Positions 25,086 through 33,308 of a stretch of 33,308 nucleotides of DNA are shown piece after piece (position 1 is the first letter of the stretch; each line of letters starts with the position of its first letter). This DNA comes from Saprospiraceae bacterium (lineage in GTDB: Bacteria > Bacteroidota > Bacteroidia > Chitinophagales > Saprospiraceae), in NCBI GenBank assembly GCA_027488935.1, contig JAIYAP010000010.1:1-33308 (forward strand), in the 5' to 3' direction. The notes beneath the pieces are model-generated. The model did not search any database and was not told where the DNA came from. It was given only the letters and a program-made list of their open reading frames with translations. The translations under genes and the position numbers were made by a program.

Positions 25086-28000
25086 ATGACGGCAAAAAAA
25101 CGCCTTTCCTTTTCCCAAAACCGCCACATCCTTCCATTTCTTGCCTTTCTATTTTTTTACGGATTCACCGTTTTGGCGCCCACGCATTTGCAAGCCCAAA
25201 GCGCCGAAATATGCGACAATGGTCTCGACGACGATGGCGACGGCCTGATTGATTGTTACGATCAGGATTGCACTTGTACGGGACAATGCGATGATTTTTA
25301 CTATACTACATGCAATGCCGATTGCTTTTATATCCCGCCTTGTGGACAACTTTCTCTGGGCATTCAGTGGGTCGGGGAAGCCCAAACAGGCACCTACTCT
25401 ACCGTAGTGGCAGGGGATATGGACAACGACGGCATTCCGGAAATTGTCACCTACAAAACAGAAGCAGCCGATTTATACATCATTAATGGGGCTACAGGCA
25501 AAACTAAGGTCCACATCGTAGCACCTTCCATTTTTGCAGGCGGAACAGCACCTGCCATCGCTGATTTAGACCATGATGGGTTTGGAGAAATTGTGATTGT
25601 GGCGAATGATCGGCGTTTGTACTGCTTTGAACACGACGGTACGATCAAGTATGTCAGTGCGATTCAGGTAGGCTATGCCGGACGGTATGTATTTTCGGTA
25701 CCTAATATTGCCGATTTTGATCATGATGGCTGGGCCGAAATTAACATTGGCAACCAGGTCTACAATGGCCAAACGGGTGCTTTATTAGCAGAAGGGGGCC
25801 AAAATGTATCGGCGGGCGAACACCCAACAAGGGTTGCAGGCGGTTTTTCCTTCAATTCTACGGTGGCGATGGATGCCTTACCCGATGGTTTTTGCCCGGA
25901 TTGTGCAGGGCTTGAAATTGTGGCAGGCAACCAGGTTTTGTCGGTAAATTTAGTCACCGGTGCCGTATTACCCATCGTAAGTGCACCTGCTTTATACCTT
26001 GATGGATTTACCAGTGTGGCCGATATTGATCGGGATGGCGATTTAGACGCCGTGGTGCAAAGCCGTAAAAATGGCTTGAACACCTTATATGCCTGGGAAA
26101 TAGAAACATCCACGGTACTCCGAGAGTTTCAACTGCTCAACAATTGGCAGGAAGGTGCTTCACGGGTAAATATTGCCGATTTGAATGGCGACGGACAACT
26201 CGAATTCAGTTTTGTGAGTTACCCGTACTTATATGCGCTGCGCAATGATTTCACCATTATGTGGACCTTGCAAATTAATGACGCGTCCTCGATCACTTGC
26301 TCCAGTGTGTTTGACTTTTGTGGAGACGGATCTGCCGAGATCATTTACCGGGATCAGGACAAATTGCGGGTACTCAATGGGGCTACTGGCCAAATAGCCT
26401 GGCAGGATGTGTGCACCTCCCTCACCCACATCGAAAGTCCCTTGGTGTTGGATGTCGACAACGACGGACAAACTGAAATTGTGATTGAGTGCGGCACCAA
26501 TGGGTCCTTAATGGAAGGTACCGTGGTTGCTTACGAGGCCATTGGCAGCCCGGGTATTGCCTCGCGCAAGGTTTGGAACCAGCATGGTTACTTTAATACC
26601 AACATCAACGACGATTTAAGTGTACCCCGCATCCAACAAAATCCCGGGATTGTAAATGATTCATTGGTACTCAATACCTTTATGAATCAATACTTTAACC
26701 CAACTTTCCCCTCGCCTGACGGCCGCATTACCATTACCCAGCAGCAATGTGTGGGGGATTCGCTGGAGGTAAGTCTTCAGTTGTGCAATACCGGCGATAA
26801 TTTATTGCCTGCCAATACGCCTATTTCGCTTTATGTGGGCAATCCGCAGACCACCCCAGCGGTTTGGATAAGTGCTTTGCCAATTGGCAAGTTGATTGCA
26901 GCAGATAGTTGCTTTGGCTTTACGGTTCGCTTTCCACGGATTTCCAGCGATTCGGTGTTTTTTGTTTTAAATGATAATCATTCCAAAGCAACACCGTTCA
27001 ACCTGGCGCAGGATTTTCCGGTGACCACCATTGGCGAGTGCATTTTTACCGATAATATTGTGGGGCTGCGGTTTTACTACAACCCGGCAACGCTCAACCT
27101 TGGAGTAGATACCGCCATTTGTGATCGGACGACCCTTCTGCTTAAGGCCAGTGGCAATGACCTGGTTTCGTGGAATTGGCAAGACAATACCGCCCTTGAT
27201 CAATTTCCTGCTTCAAAACCAGGCATATATAATGTCGTTGCAACCGATGTGTGCGGCATTACCCAAACCGATACGATTGATATTCGCATTGACAGCAGCA
27301 CCGTGGTATCCATTGGTGCCGACCAGGTGATGTGTGCCGGCGACCAGGTAGCCCTTTCCGAGAGCGGTTTTGATTTTTACAAATGGCTCCCTAACAATGT
27401 GGTAGATTGCGATGATTGCCCGAATATAGCTGCATTTCCGCCTAAAACGGGCATTGTAATCCTGGAAGCAGGTTTCAACAATGGCTGTGTGAACCGCGAT
27501 ACCGTTTTGGTTACGGTGCGCGATACCTTCAATTACCAGGTAGATACGACCGTTTGTTATGGGCGTACCGTACAATGGAATGGCCAAACAATTCCACCCG
27601 ATGATAGCCGCAGTTTTTACTTTCAAACGGTTTATGGCTGTGATTCGATTGTGCATGTGCGTGTAAATGGCACCCTGGCAGGCACCTTTAACATCCCGGT
27701 AGACACGGCGGTTTGTTTGGGTAAAACCCTGCCTTACAATGGGTTCGTATTGGCGCCGGGTGACCAGAAAATCTTCTTTTTATCGGCAATAACGGGTTGT
27801 GACTCCACCGTACAGGTCAATATTTTGCCCAAAGACACCTTTTCTACCGCCGAAAGTCGTGTGATTTGCTCTGGGGCCAGTTCGGTGGTGTTTGGACAAC
27901 AATATATCGAAAGCGGTATTTTCAGAAAAACCTTTACCGCAAAAAACGGCTGCGACTCTACCCATACGGTACAATTGACGGTGTTAGACCCAATTACACT

Positions 28001-28979
28001 GAATCTGGAGGCCTTGCCCACTTGTTTTGCGGAAGCCACCGGTTCGCTTACCTTAAATGTGCTCGGTACAGCGCCACCTTTTGATTATAATTGGAACCTA
28101 CCCGCTCCCAACCAGCCAACGCTCGATCAACTTCCCGCAGGCGCTTATGCCGTGACCGTTACCGATGCCAATGAATGCACAGAAACGGCAAACACTGTAC
28201 TCAACGCCTATCCGCCCATTGAATTTGAGGCGATTACGGTGCCGGTGCAATGTTTTGGGCAAGCAAGTGGCGAAATTCAAATCAGCACCAATGATACCAG
28301 TCTGGTATTTGGTCTGGATGGCTTGCAATACAGTCAACAATTAGTAAATAAAGGGCTAATTGCAGGCGATTATGCCGTTTTTGCCCAAGATATTTACGGT
28401 TGTGTCGATACTTTGGCGCTAACGGTGACCGAACCACCCCAACTTACCCTGCAACTGCCTGCCGATGTAACGGTGGCTTTGGGTGATTCTATTCAAATAA
28501 ATCAGCTGGCTTCGGGATTAACGCCCACCTTATATACTTGGAACAATACTGCTTATTTGGGTTGTTCGAATTGCCCAGATCCATTTTCGCGTCCCTTGCG
28601 CGATATTGAATATGCGCTGACGATCACCGATGAACATGGCTGCACGGCCAGCGACTCGATGTACATCACGGTGGCACGCATCATTCAGGTCTATGTGCCC
28701 ACCATTTTTGCGCCCGATGGTGCGGATGTGCGCAACAGCATGTTCAGTCCCGGATTTGGCCCTGCAATTTATCGCATTCGCCGTTTTCAGGTGTATGACC
28801 GCTGGGGATCGCTGGTGCATGAAATACAGGATGGCGTCCCGAACGATGTTGGGGCATCCTGGGATGGTAGCATAAAAGGCAAGCTAGCCAATCCGGGGGT
28901 ATATATTTGGGCCCTTGAAGTGGAATTGGTAGATGGAGTACTTGCGAATTACCAAGGGAATGTGACCCTTTATCGATAA
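25086..28979 (+). CDS. Giant VCBS/SprB-like protein with T9SS type B (gliding-motility) sorting domain
   Basis: This is a 1297-residue protein with a signal peptide ending near ATHLQAQ-like PTHLQAQS. It opens with EICDNGLDDDGDGLIDC, a calcium-loop-like motif frequent in Bacteroidota surface proteins. At about 108-465 there are at least six VCBS/FG-GAP units with D-x-D-x-D-G loops (GDMDNDGIPEI, ADLDHDGFGEI, ADIDRDGDLDA, LDVDNDGQTEI), probably a beta-propeller. A middle region carries three short repeats ending in GCDSI or GCDST, and SprB-like units (CFAEATGSLTLNV, CFGQASGEIQI). The C-terminal about 95 residues (PTIFAPDG, FQVYDRWGSLVHE, ASWDGSIKGKLANPGVYIW) are the gliding-motility-associated type B T9SS sorting domain. 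It should be exported to the surface as an adhesin-like protein. It has its own long leader and a terminator just downstream. Confidence 0.95.
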   Translation: MTAKKRLSFSQNRHILPFLAFLFFYGFTVLAPTHLQAQSAEICDNGLDDDGDGLIDCYDQDCTCTGQCDDFYYTTCNADCFYIPPCGQLSLGIQWVGEAQTGTYSTVVAGDMDNDGIPEIVTYKTEAADLYIINGATGKTKVHIVAPSIFAGGTAPAIADLDHDGFGEIVIVANDRRLYCFEHDGTIKYVSAIQVGYAGRYVFSVPNIADFDHDGWAEINIGNQVYNGQTGALLAEGGQNVSAGEHPTRVAGGFSFNSTVAMDALPDGFCPDCAGLEIVAGNQVLSVNLVTGAVLPIVSAPALYLDGFTSVADIDRDGDLDAVVQSRKNGLNTLYAWEIETSTVLREFQLLNNWQEGASRVNIADLNGDGQLEFSFVSYPYLYALRNDFTIMWTLQINDASSITCSSVFDFCGDGSAEIIYRDQDKLRVLNGATGQIAWQDVCTSLTHIESPLVLDVDNDGQTEIVIECGTNGSLMEGTVVAYEAIGSPGIASRKVWNQHGYFNTNINDDLSVPRIQQNPGIVNDSLVLNTFMNQYFNPTFPSPDGRITITQQQCVGDSLEVSLQLCNTGDNLLPANTPISLYVGNPQTTPAVWISALPIGKLIAADSCFGFTVRFPRISSDSVFFVLNDNHSKATPFNLAQDFPVTTIGECIFTDNIVGLRFYYNPATLNLGVDTAICDRTTLLLKASGNDLVSWNWQDNTALDQFPASKPGIYNVVATDVCGITQTDTIDIRIDSSTVVSIGADQVMCAGDQVALSESGFDFYKWLPNNVVDCDDCPNIAAFPPKTGIVILEAGFNNGCVNRDTVLVTVRDTFNYQVDTTVCYGRTVQWNGQTIPPDDSRSFYFQTVYGCDSIVHVRVNGTLAGTFNIPVDTAVCLGKTLPYNGFVLAPGDQKIFFLSAITGCDSTVQVNILPKDTFSTAESRVICSGASSVVFGQQYIESGIFRKTFTAKNGCDSTHTVQLTVLDPITLNLEALPTCFAEATGSLTLNVLGTAPPFDYNWNLPAPNQPTLDQLPAGAYAVTVTDANECTETANTVLNAYPPIEFEAITVPVQCFGQASGEIQISTNDTSLVFGLDGLQYSQQLVNKGLIAGDYAVFAQDIYGCVDTLALTVTEPPQLTLQLPADVTVALGDSIQINQLASGLTPTLYTWNNTAYLGCSNCPDPFSRPLRDIEYALTITDEHGCTASDSMYITVARIIQVYVPTIFAPDGADVRNSMFSPGFGPAIYRIRRFQVYDRWGSLVHEIQDGVPNDVGASWDGSIKGKLANPGVYIWALEVELVDGVLANYQGNVTLYR

Positions 28980-28985
28980 GACACC

Positions 28986-29034
28986 TTTGTGGTGGCTATT
29001 TTTGCAATAAATGCCCAAAAACAGCCACCACAAA
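28986..29034. terminator. Bidirectional terminator hairpin between 25086 and OmpA genes
   Basis: TTTGTGGTGGCT (28986-28997) pairs perfectly with AGCCACCACAAA (29023-29034); TTTTG pairs with CAAAA further in. It fills the 59 bases between the two convergent stop codons. Confidence 0.8.
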
Positions 29035-29038
29035 CATC

Positions 29039-30742
29039 TTATTTAAAAAAGTGAATTTCAACCCTTCTGCTGAGTTGTCTTGCTTGGGCTGATTCTGGGT
29101 TCGACATTAAAGCGGGGCGGCTTGCGCCAAAACCACTCACACTCATACGCGTTGGGTCAATGCCCTTTGAAACGAGGTAATCGAAGCACTTTTTGGCGCG
29201 TTGTTCCGAAAGCAACTGATTGGCGGGCAATTCGCCGCTATTGTCGGTATGGCCTTCAATTTTGATTTTGAAGCTTGGGTTTTCCTTTAAAACATCTAAA
29301 ACTTCTTGCAAAGTGGCGTAAGATGTTTCAAACCAATCTTGTTTTTGGGAATTGAAATAAAGGGCTTTGAACGGCACACCCGCTTTATACATCGAAACGG
29401 CACCCGGACAGCCACTGTTGCTGAGCGAACCAGCCATGGTAGGACATAAATCATCGCGATCGGCCACCCCATCGCCATCGCCGTCTGGGCAACCTTTGAG
29501 TTTGGCATCCCCTTTAATTCCCGGACAATTGTCGTTGTTGTCGGCGAGTCCGTCCCCATCACTATCGGGACAACCCTGGTAAAGTGCAATGCCAGGCATA
29601 TCCGGGCAGGCATCTACTTTGTCGTCCACACCATCCAGGTCGCGATCCAAGCCAGGGCAACCCTTCAGTAGCGCTGGTCCTGCATCATTTGGACAAGCAT
29701 CGTCCTGATCCTGAATACCATCCGCATCCGTATCCGGGCAGCCCTCAAATACCTCAATCCCAGGCAAATTCGGGCATTTATCGGCTGCATCAGCGATTCC
29801 ATCCTGGTCTGTATCCGGACACCCCATTGATGCGCGCGGCCCAGCCACATCCGGGCATTTATCTTTGGCATCTACTGTACCATCCAAATCGGCATCCGGG
29901 CATCCCAGTGCTTGCTTGCTGCCCGGTGTGTTGGGACATTTATCCTGCTGGTCGGCTACGCCATCGCCATCGGTATCGGTTTTGCCAAAACTTCGGCTTA
30001 CGGTAATTTGCCCAGCTACATACCAATCATTGGCTTTTGACTTAGAAACAGCCTTCAAACCATCGAGGTAATCCGAAAAATTAATTCGAAAGGCGCCTTC
30101 TAGTCCGAGTGACCATTTTTCGGTCAAACGAATGCGTAAACCTGCACCCACCGGCACATGTAAACTCCAAAAGTCTCGGTTTGCCCGATCTGTGTTGATG
30201 TCATTTAAACTAAAATTTGGGTTGCCCCCATCGTTCAAATTGTAATCTACCACCGCATAAGCATAAGTAAGACCGCCGCCAAACATAATATATGGACTAA
30301 TCATCCGCGCTTTCGGCTGCAAAACAGTCGTATCCCCGTTGCGCACCACCATCTTGCGGGTTCGATCAAATTGTTGAACCGTTCCACCTTTGCTGCGAAA
30401 AACCACGTTGCGTCCAAATGGGTAAATCTCCACCCGGCCCGACCCATCGAGAAAGGGTGTGTTGAAAGAAAGGCCGCGTTGGGCATTAAGAACATTTGGG
30501 TAACTGCCTTCATTACCGGCTAAAATTCCGGCGGTGCCATCTGCACGCAAGGCAAGGTAGTTATTCAGGTGGTAGCGAATCATGCCGGTTCCGGCAGGAC
30601 GAATAAGGCCAATTGCATTCGGAAATGGGTCTAATTCACCCATGTAATATGCAGCACCGAGTCCGAGACCAATTTCCCAGGACTTTTGGGCTTGTAAGGA
30701 TAGTGCAAACAGCAAAAAGATTAGCCAAATAATATTTTTCAT
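29039..30742 (-). CDS. OmpA-family outer-membrane protein with seven thrombospondin type-3 repeats
   Basis: This is a 567-residue protein from the ATG at 30742 (MKNIIWLIFLLFALSLQAQ signal peptide); an in-frame upstream extension lacks a credible start. Residues about 20-250 are a predicted outer-membrane barrel (WEIGLGLGAAYYMGELD). Seven calcium-binding TSP3 repeats run from about 252 to 440, each of the form DxDxDGxxDxxDxCP...GCP. The C-terminal OmpA domain (about 440-567) has EGHTDNSG, LLSEQRAKKCFDYL and VSGFGASRPALMS, the peptidoglycan-binding motif. It should tie the outer membrane to the wall, with TSP3 as a stiff calcium-dependent stalk. Two interrupted copies of the GTGG motif lie upstream; whether they affect it is open. 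Confidence 0.95.
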   Translation of the reverse strand: MKNIIWLIFLLFALSLQAQKSWEIGLGLGAAYYMGELDPFPNAIGLIRPAGTGMIRYHLNNYLALRADGTAGILAGNEGSYPNVLNAQRGLSFNTPFLDGSGRVEIYPFGRNVVFRSKGGTVQQFDRTRKMVVRNGDTTVLQPKARMISPYIMFGGGLTYAYAVVDYNLNDGGNPNFSLNDINTDRANRDFWSLHVPVGAGLRIRLTEKWSLGLEGAFRINFSDYLDGLKAVSKSKANDWYVAGQITVSRSFGKTDTDGDGVADQQDKCPNTPGSKQALGCPDADLDGTVDAKDKCPDVAGPRASMGCPDTDQDGIADAADKCPNLPGIEVFEGCPDTDADGIQDQDDACPNDAGPALLKGCPGLDRDLDGVDDKVDACPDMPGIALYQGCPDSDGDGLADNNDNCPGIKGDAKLKGCPDGDGDGVADRDDLCPTMAGSLSNSGCPGAVSMYKAGVPFKALYFNSQKQDWFETSYATLQEVLDVLKENPSFKIKIEGHTDNSGELPANQLLSEQRAKKCFDYLVSKGIDPTRMSVSGFGASRPALMSNPESAQARQLSRRVEIHFFK

Positions 30743-30936
30743 AAATCTGGATTTGGATAAATTCGCAGACACAATAGTCTGCTTGAAGCGATTTTTATAC
30801 CGATAAAAATGGCAAAAAACACCCATTTATCGTTTAATGAAATTCATAGCAAGAATTATTCCAATATAGAAAATAACATGTTTATGTAGCGAATAATTAT
30901 GTTAAAGTTTTGAATATCTACTTAAACCCGATCGAC

Positions 30937-30994
30937 TTTCCACTTTTTACCACCAAAGTCAGTTTTCCATATCTACTTTTCCACTTTTTACCAC
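30937..30994 (-). promoter_or_regulatory. Two copies of a GTGGTAAAAAGTGGAAA operator-like repeat
   Basis: A 17-base sequence (GTGGTAAAAAGTGGAAA on the minus strand) occurs at 30953-30937 and again at 30994-30978, 41 bases apart. Within each, GTGG recurs at a 10-base step. They lie 195-252 bases upstream of the ompA-like start and about 330-390 upstream of mraZ. The 10-base GTGG spacing matches how MraZ binds (direct repeats about one helical turn apart). Confidence 0.5.
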
Positions 30995-31126
30995 AGGCTG
31001 CATATCCACAGTAAAACACCACTCATTTTTAGATCATTTTAAGAATTTTGATACACTGAAGTTGCTAGGAAGGTAACCTAAACGCACAGAATTATTAAAA
31101 AAGATTGGGCATGGTTAAAAAATTGA

Positions 31127-31139
31127 CACTTTTTACCAC
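31127..31139 (-). promoter_or_regulatory. Single GTGGTAAAAAGTG copy, third member of the set
   Basis: On the minus strand GTGGTAAAAAGTG repeats the first 13 bases of the longer motif. It may be another MraZ-type binding site. The surrounding 30743-31325 spacer (583 bases) is AT-rich with no gene seen. Confidence 0.4.
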
Positions 31140-31219
31140 GAAATTAACTACTAATAATCAACATTTTAAACATTATAGAAATAAAATTAAAACACTTTTT
31201 TCATAAAAAATGTAAAATA

Positions 31220-31239
31220 GTGGTAAAATGTGGTAAAAA
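31220..31239 (+). promoter_or_regulatory. Paired GTGGTAAAA boxes immediately before the mraZ promoter
   Basis: GTGGTAAAAT (31220-31229) and GTGGTAAAAA (31230-31239) are consecutive direct repeats at a 10-base step, with a degenerate third copy just upstream. They occupy roughly -38 to -19 of the mraZ promoter, where the -33 element should be. MraZ proteins repress their own operon by binding such direct repeats, so this is the likely autoregulatory operator. Confidence 0.65.
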
Positions 31240-31243
31240 GGAA

Positions 31244-31251
31244 TACATTTG
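31244..31251 (+). promoter_or_regulatory. -7 box TACATTTG of the mraZ operon
   Basis: TACATTTG matches TAnnTTTG exactly and follows the GTGG boxes by 4 bases. No TTG -33 is present; the boxes occupy its place. The leader to mraZ is about 65-70 bases. Confidence 0.6.
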
Positions 31252-31325
31252 TGCCAGTGAATGAAGGGCCAAACCCACGTACCGGTCTGATTTCACGTAG
31301 CAGAAATTAACTAAAGTCCCACACT

Positions 31326-31856
31326 TTGCAACTCATTGGCGAATTTCCAGTGGCTCTTGACAACAAGGGTCGTTTGCGCCTTCCAACCGCGCTACTGCGT
31401 CAACTTTCCGCTCCCACAGCGGATGGTACGGACGAGCAGAGCGGTTATGAGTTTGTTGTTAACCGAGGTTTTGAAAAATGTCTTACCCTCTATCCCAAGT
31501 CTGTGTGGGATGCCATTACGGTCAAATTGAGCCGACTCAATCGTTTCAACGATCGCAACCGGATGTTTATCCGCTCTTTTTATTTGGGCGCATATCCGGT
31601 TACTACCGATTCGGCCGACCGAATTCTGCTACAAAAACCTTTGATGGACTATGCCAGCATTCAGGATGATGCGATCCTGGTTGCGATGGACGACCGCATA
31701 GAAATATGGTCGCCCGAACAGTATCAGTCCCTCGCTGCCATTGATTCCAATGCTTTTGCCGACCTCGCCAATCAGGTGATGGGCGGCGGAGAAGAGGGCG
31801 CTGGCGGTACCGAAGGCCCTAGCCTCGAAGATATCTTTGGATCTTCCGGCATCTAA
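31326..31856 (+). CDS. mraZ: MraZ, transcriptional regulator of the dcw cluster
   Basis: MraZ is a ring-forming DNA-binding protein of the AbrB fold that usually represses its own division and cell-wall operon. The 176 residues include two SpoVT-AbrB half-repeats: LDNKGRLRLP (Asp12, Gly15, Arg16) and TDSADRILLQ (Asp95, Arg99). The C-terminal tail is Gly/Glu-rich (MGGGEEGAGG), which is longer than usual. No ATG precedes the conserved N-terminus: the frame has a stop at 31308-31310, so the only plausible start is the TTG at 31326. It is the first gene of the run mraZ-rsmH-ftsL, and its operator-like repeats lie just upstream. Confidence 0.95.
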   Translation: MQLIGEFPVALDNKGRLRLPTALLRQLSAPTADGTDEQSGYEFVVNRGFEKCLTLYPKSVWDAITVKLSRLNRFNDRNRMFIRSFYLGAYPVTTDSADRILLQKPLMDYASIQDDAILVAMDDRIEIWSPEQYQSLAAIDSNAFADLANQVMGGGEEGAGGTEGPSLEDIFGSSGI

Positions 31857-31946
31857 TATTCTGACACACAGCATTTTCTGAATAAAAAACTTTTACCGAA
31901 CACCAAAAACCAACCGCCCCGAATTGCCCATAAACAGCAGGATCTT

Positions 31947-32867
31947 ATGTACCACGCACCCGTATTGCTTCAGGCTTCTATCGACATGCTCCGGATTCGT
32001 CCAGACGGCAGCTATGCCGATGCAACCTTTGGCGGAGGCGGTCATGCGCGCTTGATTTTAGAAAACCTGGATGAAGACGGCCATTTATACGCTTTCGACC
32101 AGGACCCGGATGCGCAAAAGAACACGGAACAGGCCGTGTTTTCCCAAAATCCGGCTTTTCATTTTATTCCGTCCAATTTTCGGCACCTGAAGCGGCAATT
32201 GCGCTCGGAAGGACAGCGCGTCAGTTCGATGGACGGTATTTTGGCCGATCTGGGCGTAAGTAGTTATCAACTCGATACCGCCGAACGCGGCTTTAGTTAT
32301 CGTTTTGATGCTGAATTGGATATGCGCATGAACACCCTCGACGGCCCCCGCGCCTCCGATGTGCTCAACACCTATTCGGCCGAGGCTTTGCAACAGTTGT
32401 TGAGCATCTATGGGGAAGTACGCAACGCGCGCACCCTCGCACTCGCCTGTGTAGAACGCCGCAATGCACAACCTTTCGCCACCACCGGCGATCTGGTAGA
32501 AATATGCGGCAAAATATTCATCGGCGACCGCATGCGCTACCTCTCCCAGGTATTTCAGGCCCTGCGCATGGAAGTAAACGACGAAGTAGGCGCGCTGAAA
32601 GACTTCTTGACCGACTCCCTCGAAATGTTGGCCCCCGGCGGCCGCCTGGTGGTACTCACCTACCACTCCATTGAAGACCGCCTGGTGAAAAACTTTATGA
32701 AAACCGGCAATGTGGAGGGCGTGCTAGATAAAGACTTTTACGGCAACATTACCCGGCCCTTCGAATTGGTGCTCAAAAAAGCCCAGGAAGCCAGCGCCGA
32801 AGAAACAAAAGCGAATCCGCGCGCCCGCAGCGCTAAACTGCGGGTAGCCCAAAAATCGGAAAAATAG
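31947..32867 (+). CDS. rsmH: 16S rRNA (cytosine-1402-N4)-methyltransferase
   Basis: RsmH (MraW) methylates N4 of C1402 in 16S rRNA using S-adenosylmethionine, tuning the P site. It is 306 residues, normal for the family. MYHAPVLLQASIDML, the SAM-binding DATFGGGGHARLIL (about 25-38) and DLGVSSYQLDTAERGFSYR are characteristic, as is LVVLTYHSIEDRLVKNFM near the C-terminus. It starts 90 bases after mraZ and ends 2 bases before ftsL, consistent with a shared dcw transcript. Confidence 0.97.
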   Translation: MYHAPVLLQASIDMLRIRPDGSYADATFGGGGHARLILENLDEDGHLYAFDQDPDAQKNTEQAVFSQNPAFHFIPSNFRHLKRQLRSEGQRVSSMDGILADLGVSSYQLDTAERGFSYRFDAELDMRMNTLDGPRASDVLNTYSAEALQQLLSIYGEVRNARTLALACVERRNAQPFATTGDLVEICGKIFIGDRMRYLSQVFQALRMEVNDEVGALKDFLTDSLEMLAPGGRLVVLTYHSIEDRLVKNFMKTGNVEGVLDKDFYGNITRPFELVLKKAQEASAEETKANPRARSAKLRVAQKSEK

Positions 32868-32869
32868 CC

Positions 32870-33166
32870 ATGGCCAACAAACTGCTCAACGCACTAAACG
32901 TCAGCCAACGCACCACCGATTTTGTGTTCGGCAACTTTGCTTACCTGATGTTTTTGGGCTTTCTGGCCATTATTTACATCGCCAATGCCCATTTTGCTGA
33001 AAAAGGGGTACGCAAAATACAAGTCTTGCAAAAGGAAATTAAAGAGTTAAAATGGGAATATACCAGCATTAAAAGCGAAACGATGTACAAATCGATGCAA
33101 TCGCAAATAGACGAAAGCCTGGAGCCGGTTGGGTTGGATTTGGAGAATAAGGGGCCGCGGGTGATT

Positions 33167-33178
<12 letters not shown>
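32870..33178 (+). CDS. ftsL: FtsL-like division protein
   Basis: This is a 102-residue bitopic membrane protein, in the position where Bacteroidota dcw clusters carry ftsL. One membrane segment (FAYLMFLGFLAIIYIANAHF, about 24-43) separates a short cytoplasmic N-terminus from a periplasmic helix with heptad-like pattern (VRKIQVLQKEIKELKWEYTSI). It would join FtsB/FtsQ-type partners at the divisome. Sequence is divergent, so the name rests on size, topology and context. It starts 2 bases after the rsmH stop. The last codons and the TGA stop lie inside the heptamer array that begins at 33167. Confidence 0.85.

Positions 33179-33308
<130 letters not shown>

Noticed and set aside
32085-32666. 193-codon open frame antisense to rsmH
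   Set aside because: rsmH is fully supported; the antisense frame reflects codon bias of the sense gene.

Overview
The window looks like a chromosomal piece of a Bacteroidota bacterium, most likely from the Saprospiria (Haliscomenobacter/Lewinella-like). The support is: TAnnTTTG -7 promoter boxes in front of many genes with no consistent Shine-Dalgarno; very large secreted proteins made of HYR, SprB-like and VCBS/FG-GAP repeats; both kinds of type IX secretion (T9SS) C-terminal sorting domain; DUF3857 transglutaminase-like proteins; an OmpA protein with thrombospondin type-3 repeats; and a thiamin-type TonB receptor behind a TPP riboswitch. I see no tRNA, rRNA, insertion sequence, prophage or CRISPR array.

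Layout. 1-2834 (-): the N-terminal 944 codons of a giant secreted HYR/P-domain protein that runs off the left edge. 2907-3338 (-): a small secreted protein. 3421-3470: a nearly perfect palindrome. 3879-4382 (+): a lipoprotein, convergent with 4384-8100 (-), a 1238-residue T9SS-exported HYR-like protein with a dockerin-like pair. 8230-9610 (-): fabD plus a small unknown gene in an operon. 9696-10124 (-): a small protein that may be a DNA polymerase III psi (HolD)-like subunit. 10429-11556 (+): ilvE. 11624-17622 (-): three consecutive DUF3857/transglutaminase-like genes; the two upstream ones are close paralogues without the catalytic cysteine. 17763-18856 (-): surE and a small membrane protein. 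19178-21028 (+): a triple-LysM secreted protein. 21116-23613 (-): an outer-membrane TonB receptor under a TPP riboswitch, preceded by a NadR-like kinase (23694-24224). 24298-24879 (+): a conserved unknown. 25086-28979 (+): a VCBS/SprB-like giant protein with a type B (gliding-motility) sorting domain. 29039-30742 (-): the OmpA/TSP3 protein. 31326-33178 (+): the start of the division/cell-wall (dcw) cluster, mraZ-rsmH-ftsL. The window ends inside a heptanucleotide tandem repeat that carries the ftsL stop codon.

How the parts work together. The surface-facing genes (HYR proteins, VCBS/SprB protein, LysM, OmpA/TSP3, lipoprotein) concern the envelope and T9SS-exported adhesin-like surface. The housekeeping genes (fabD, ilvE, surE, mraZ-rsmH-ftsL) cover fatty acid, branched-chain amino acid, nucleotide and cell-wall functions. 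The TPP riboswitch and receptor form a thiamin-uptake unit. The most interesting non-coding signals are the 10-bp-periodic GTGG boxes upstream of mraZ, the heptamer array at the end of ftsL, the palindrome at 3421-3470, and the three long bidirectional hairpins. The most interesting proteins are the psi-like candidate, the catalytically dead transglutaminase-like paralogues, and the HYR domain split by an inserted domain.
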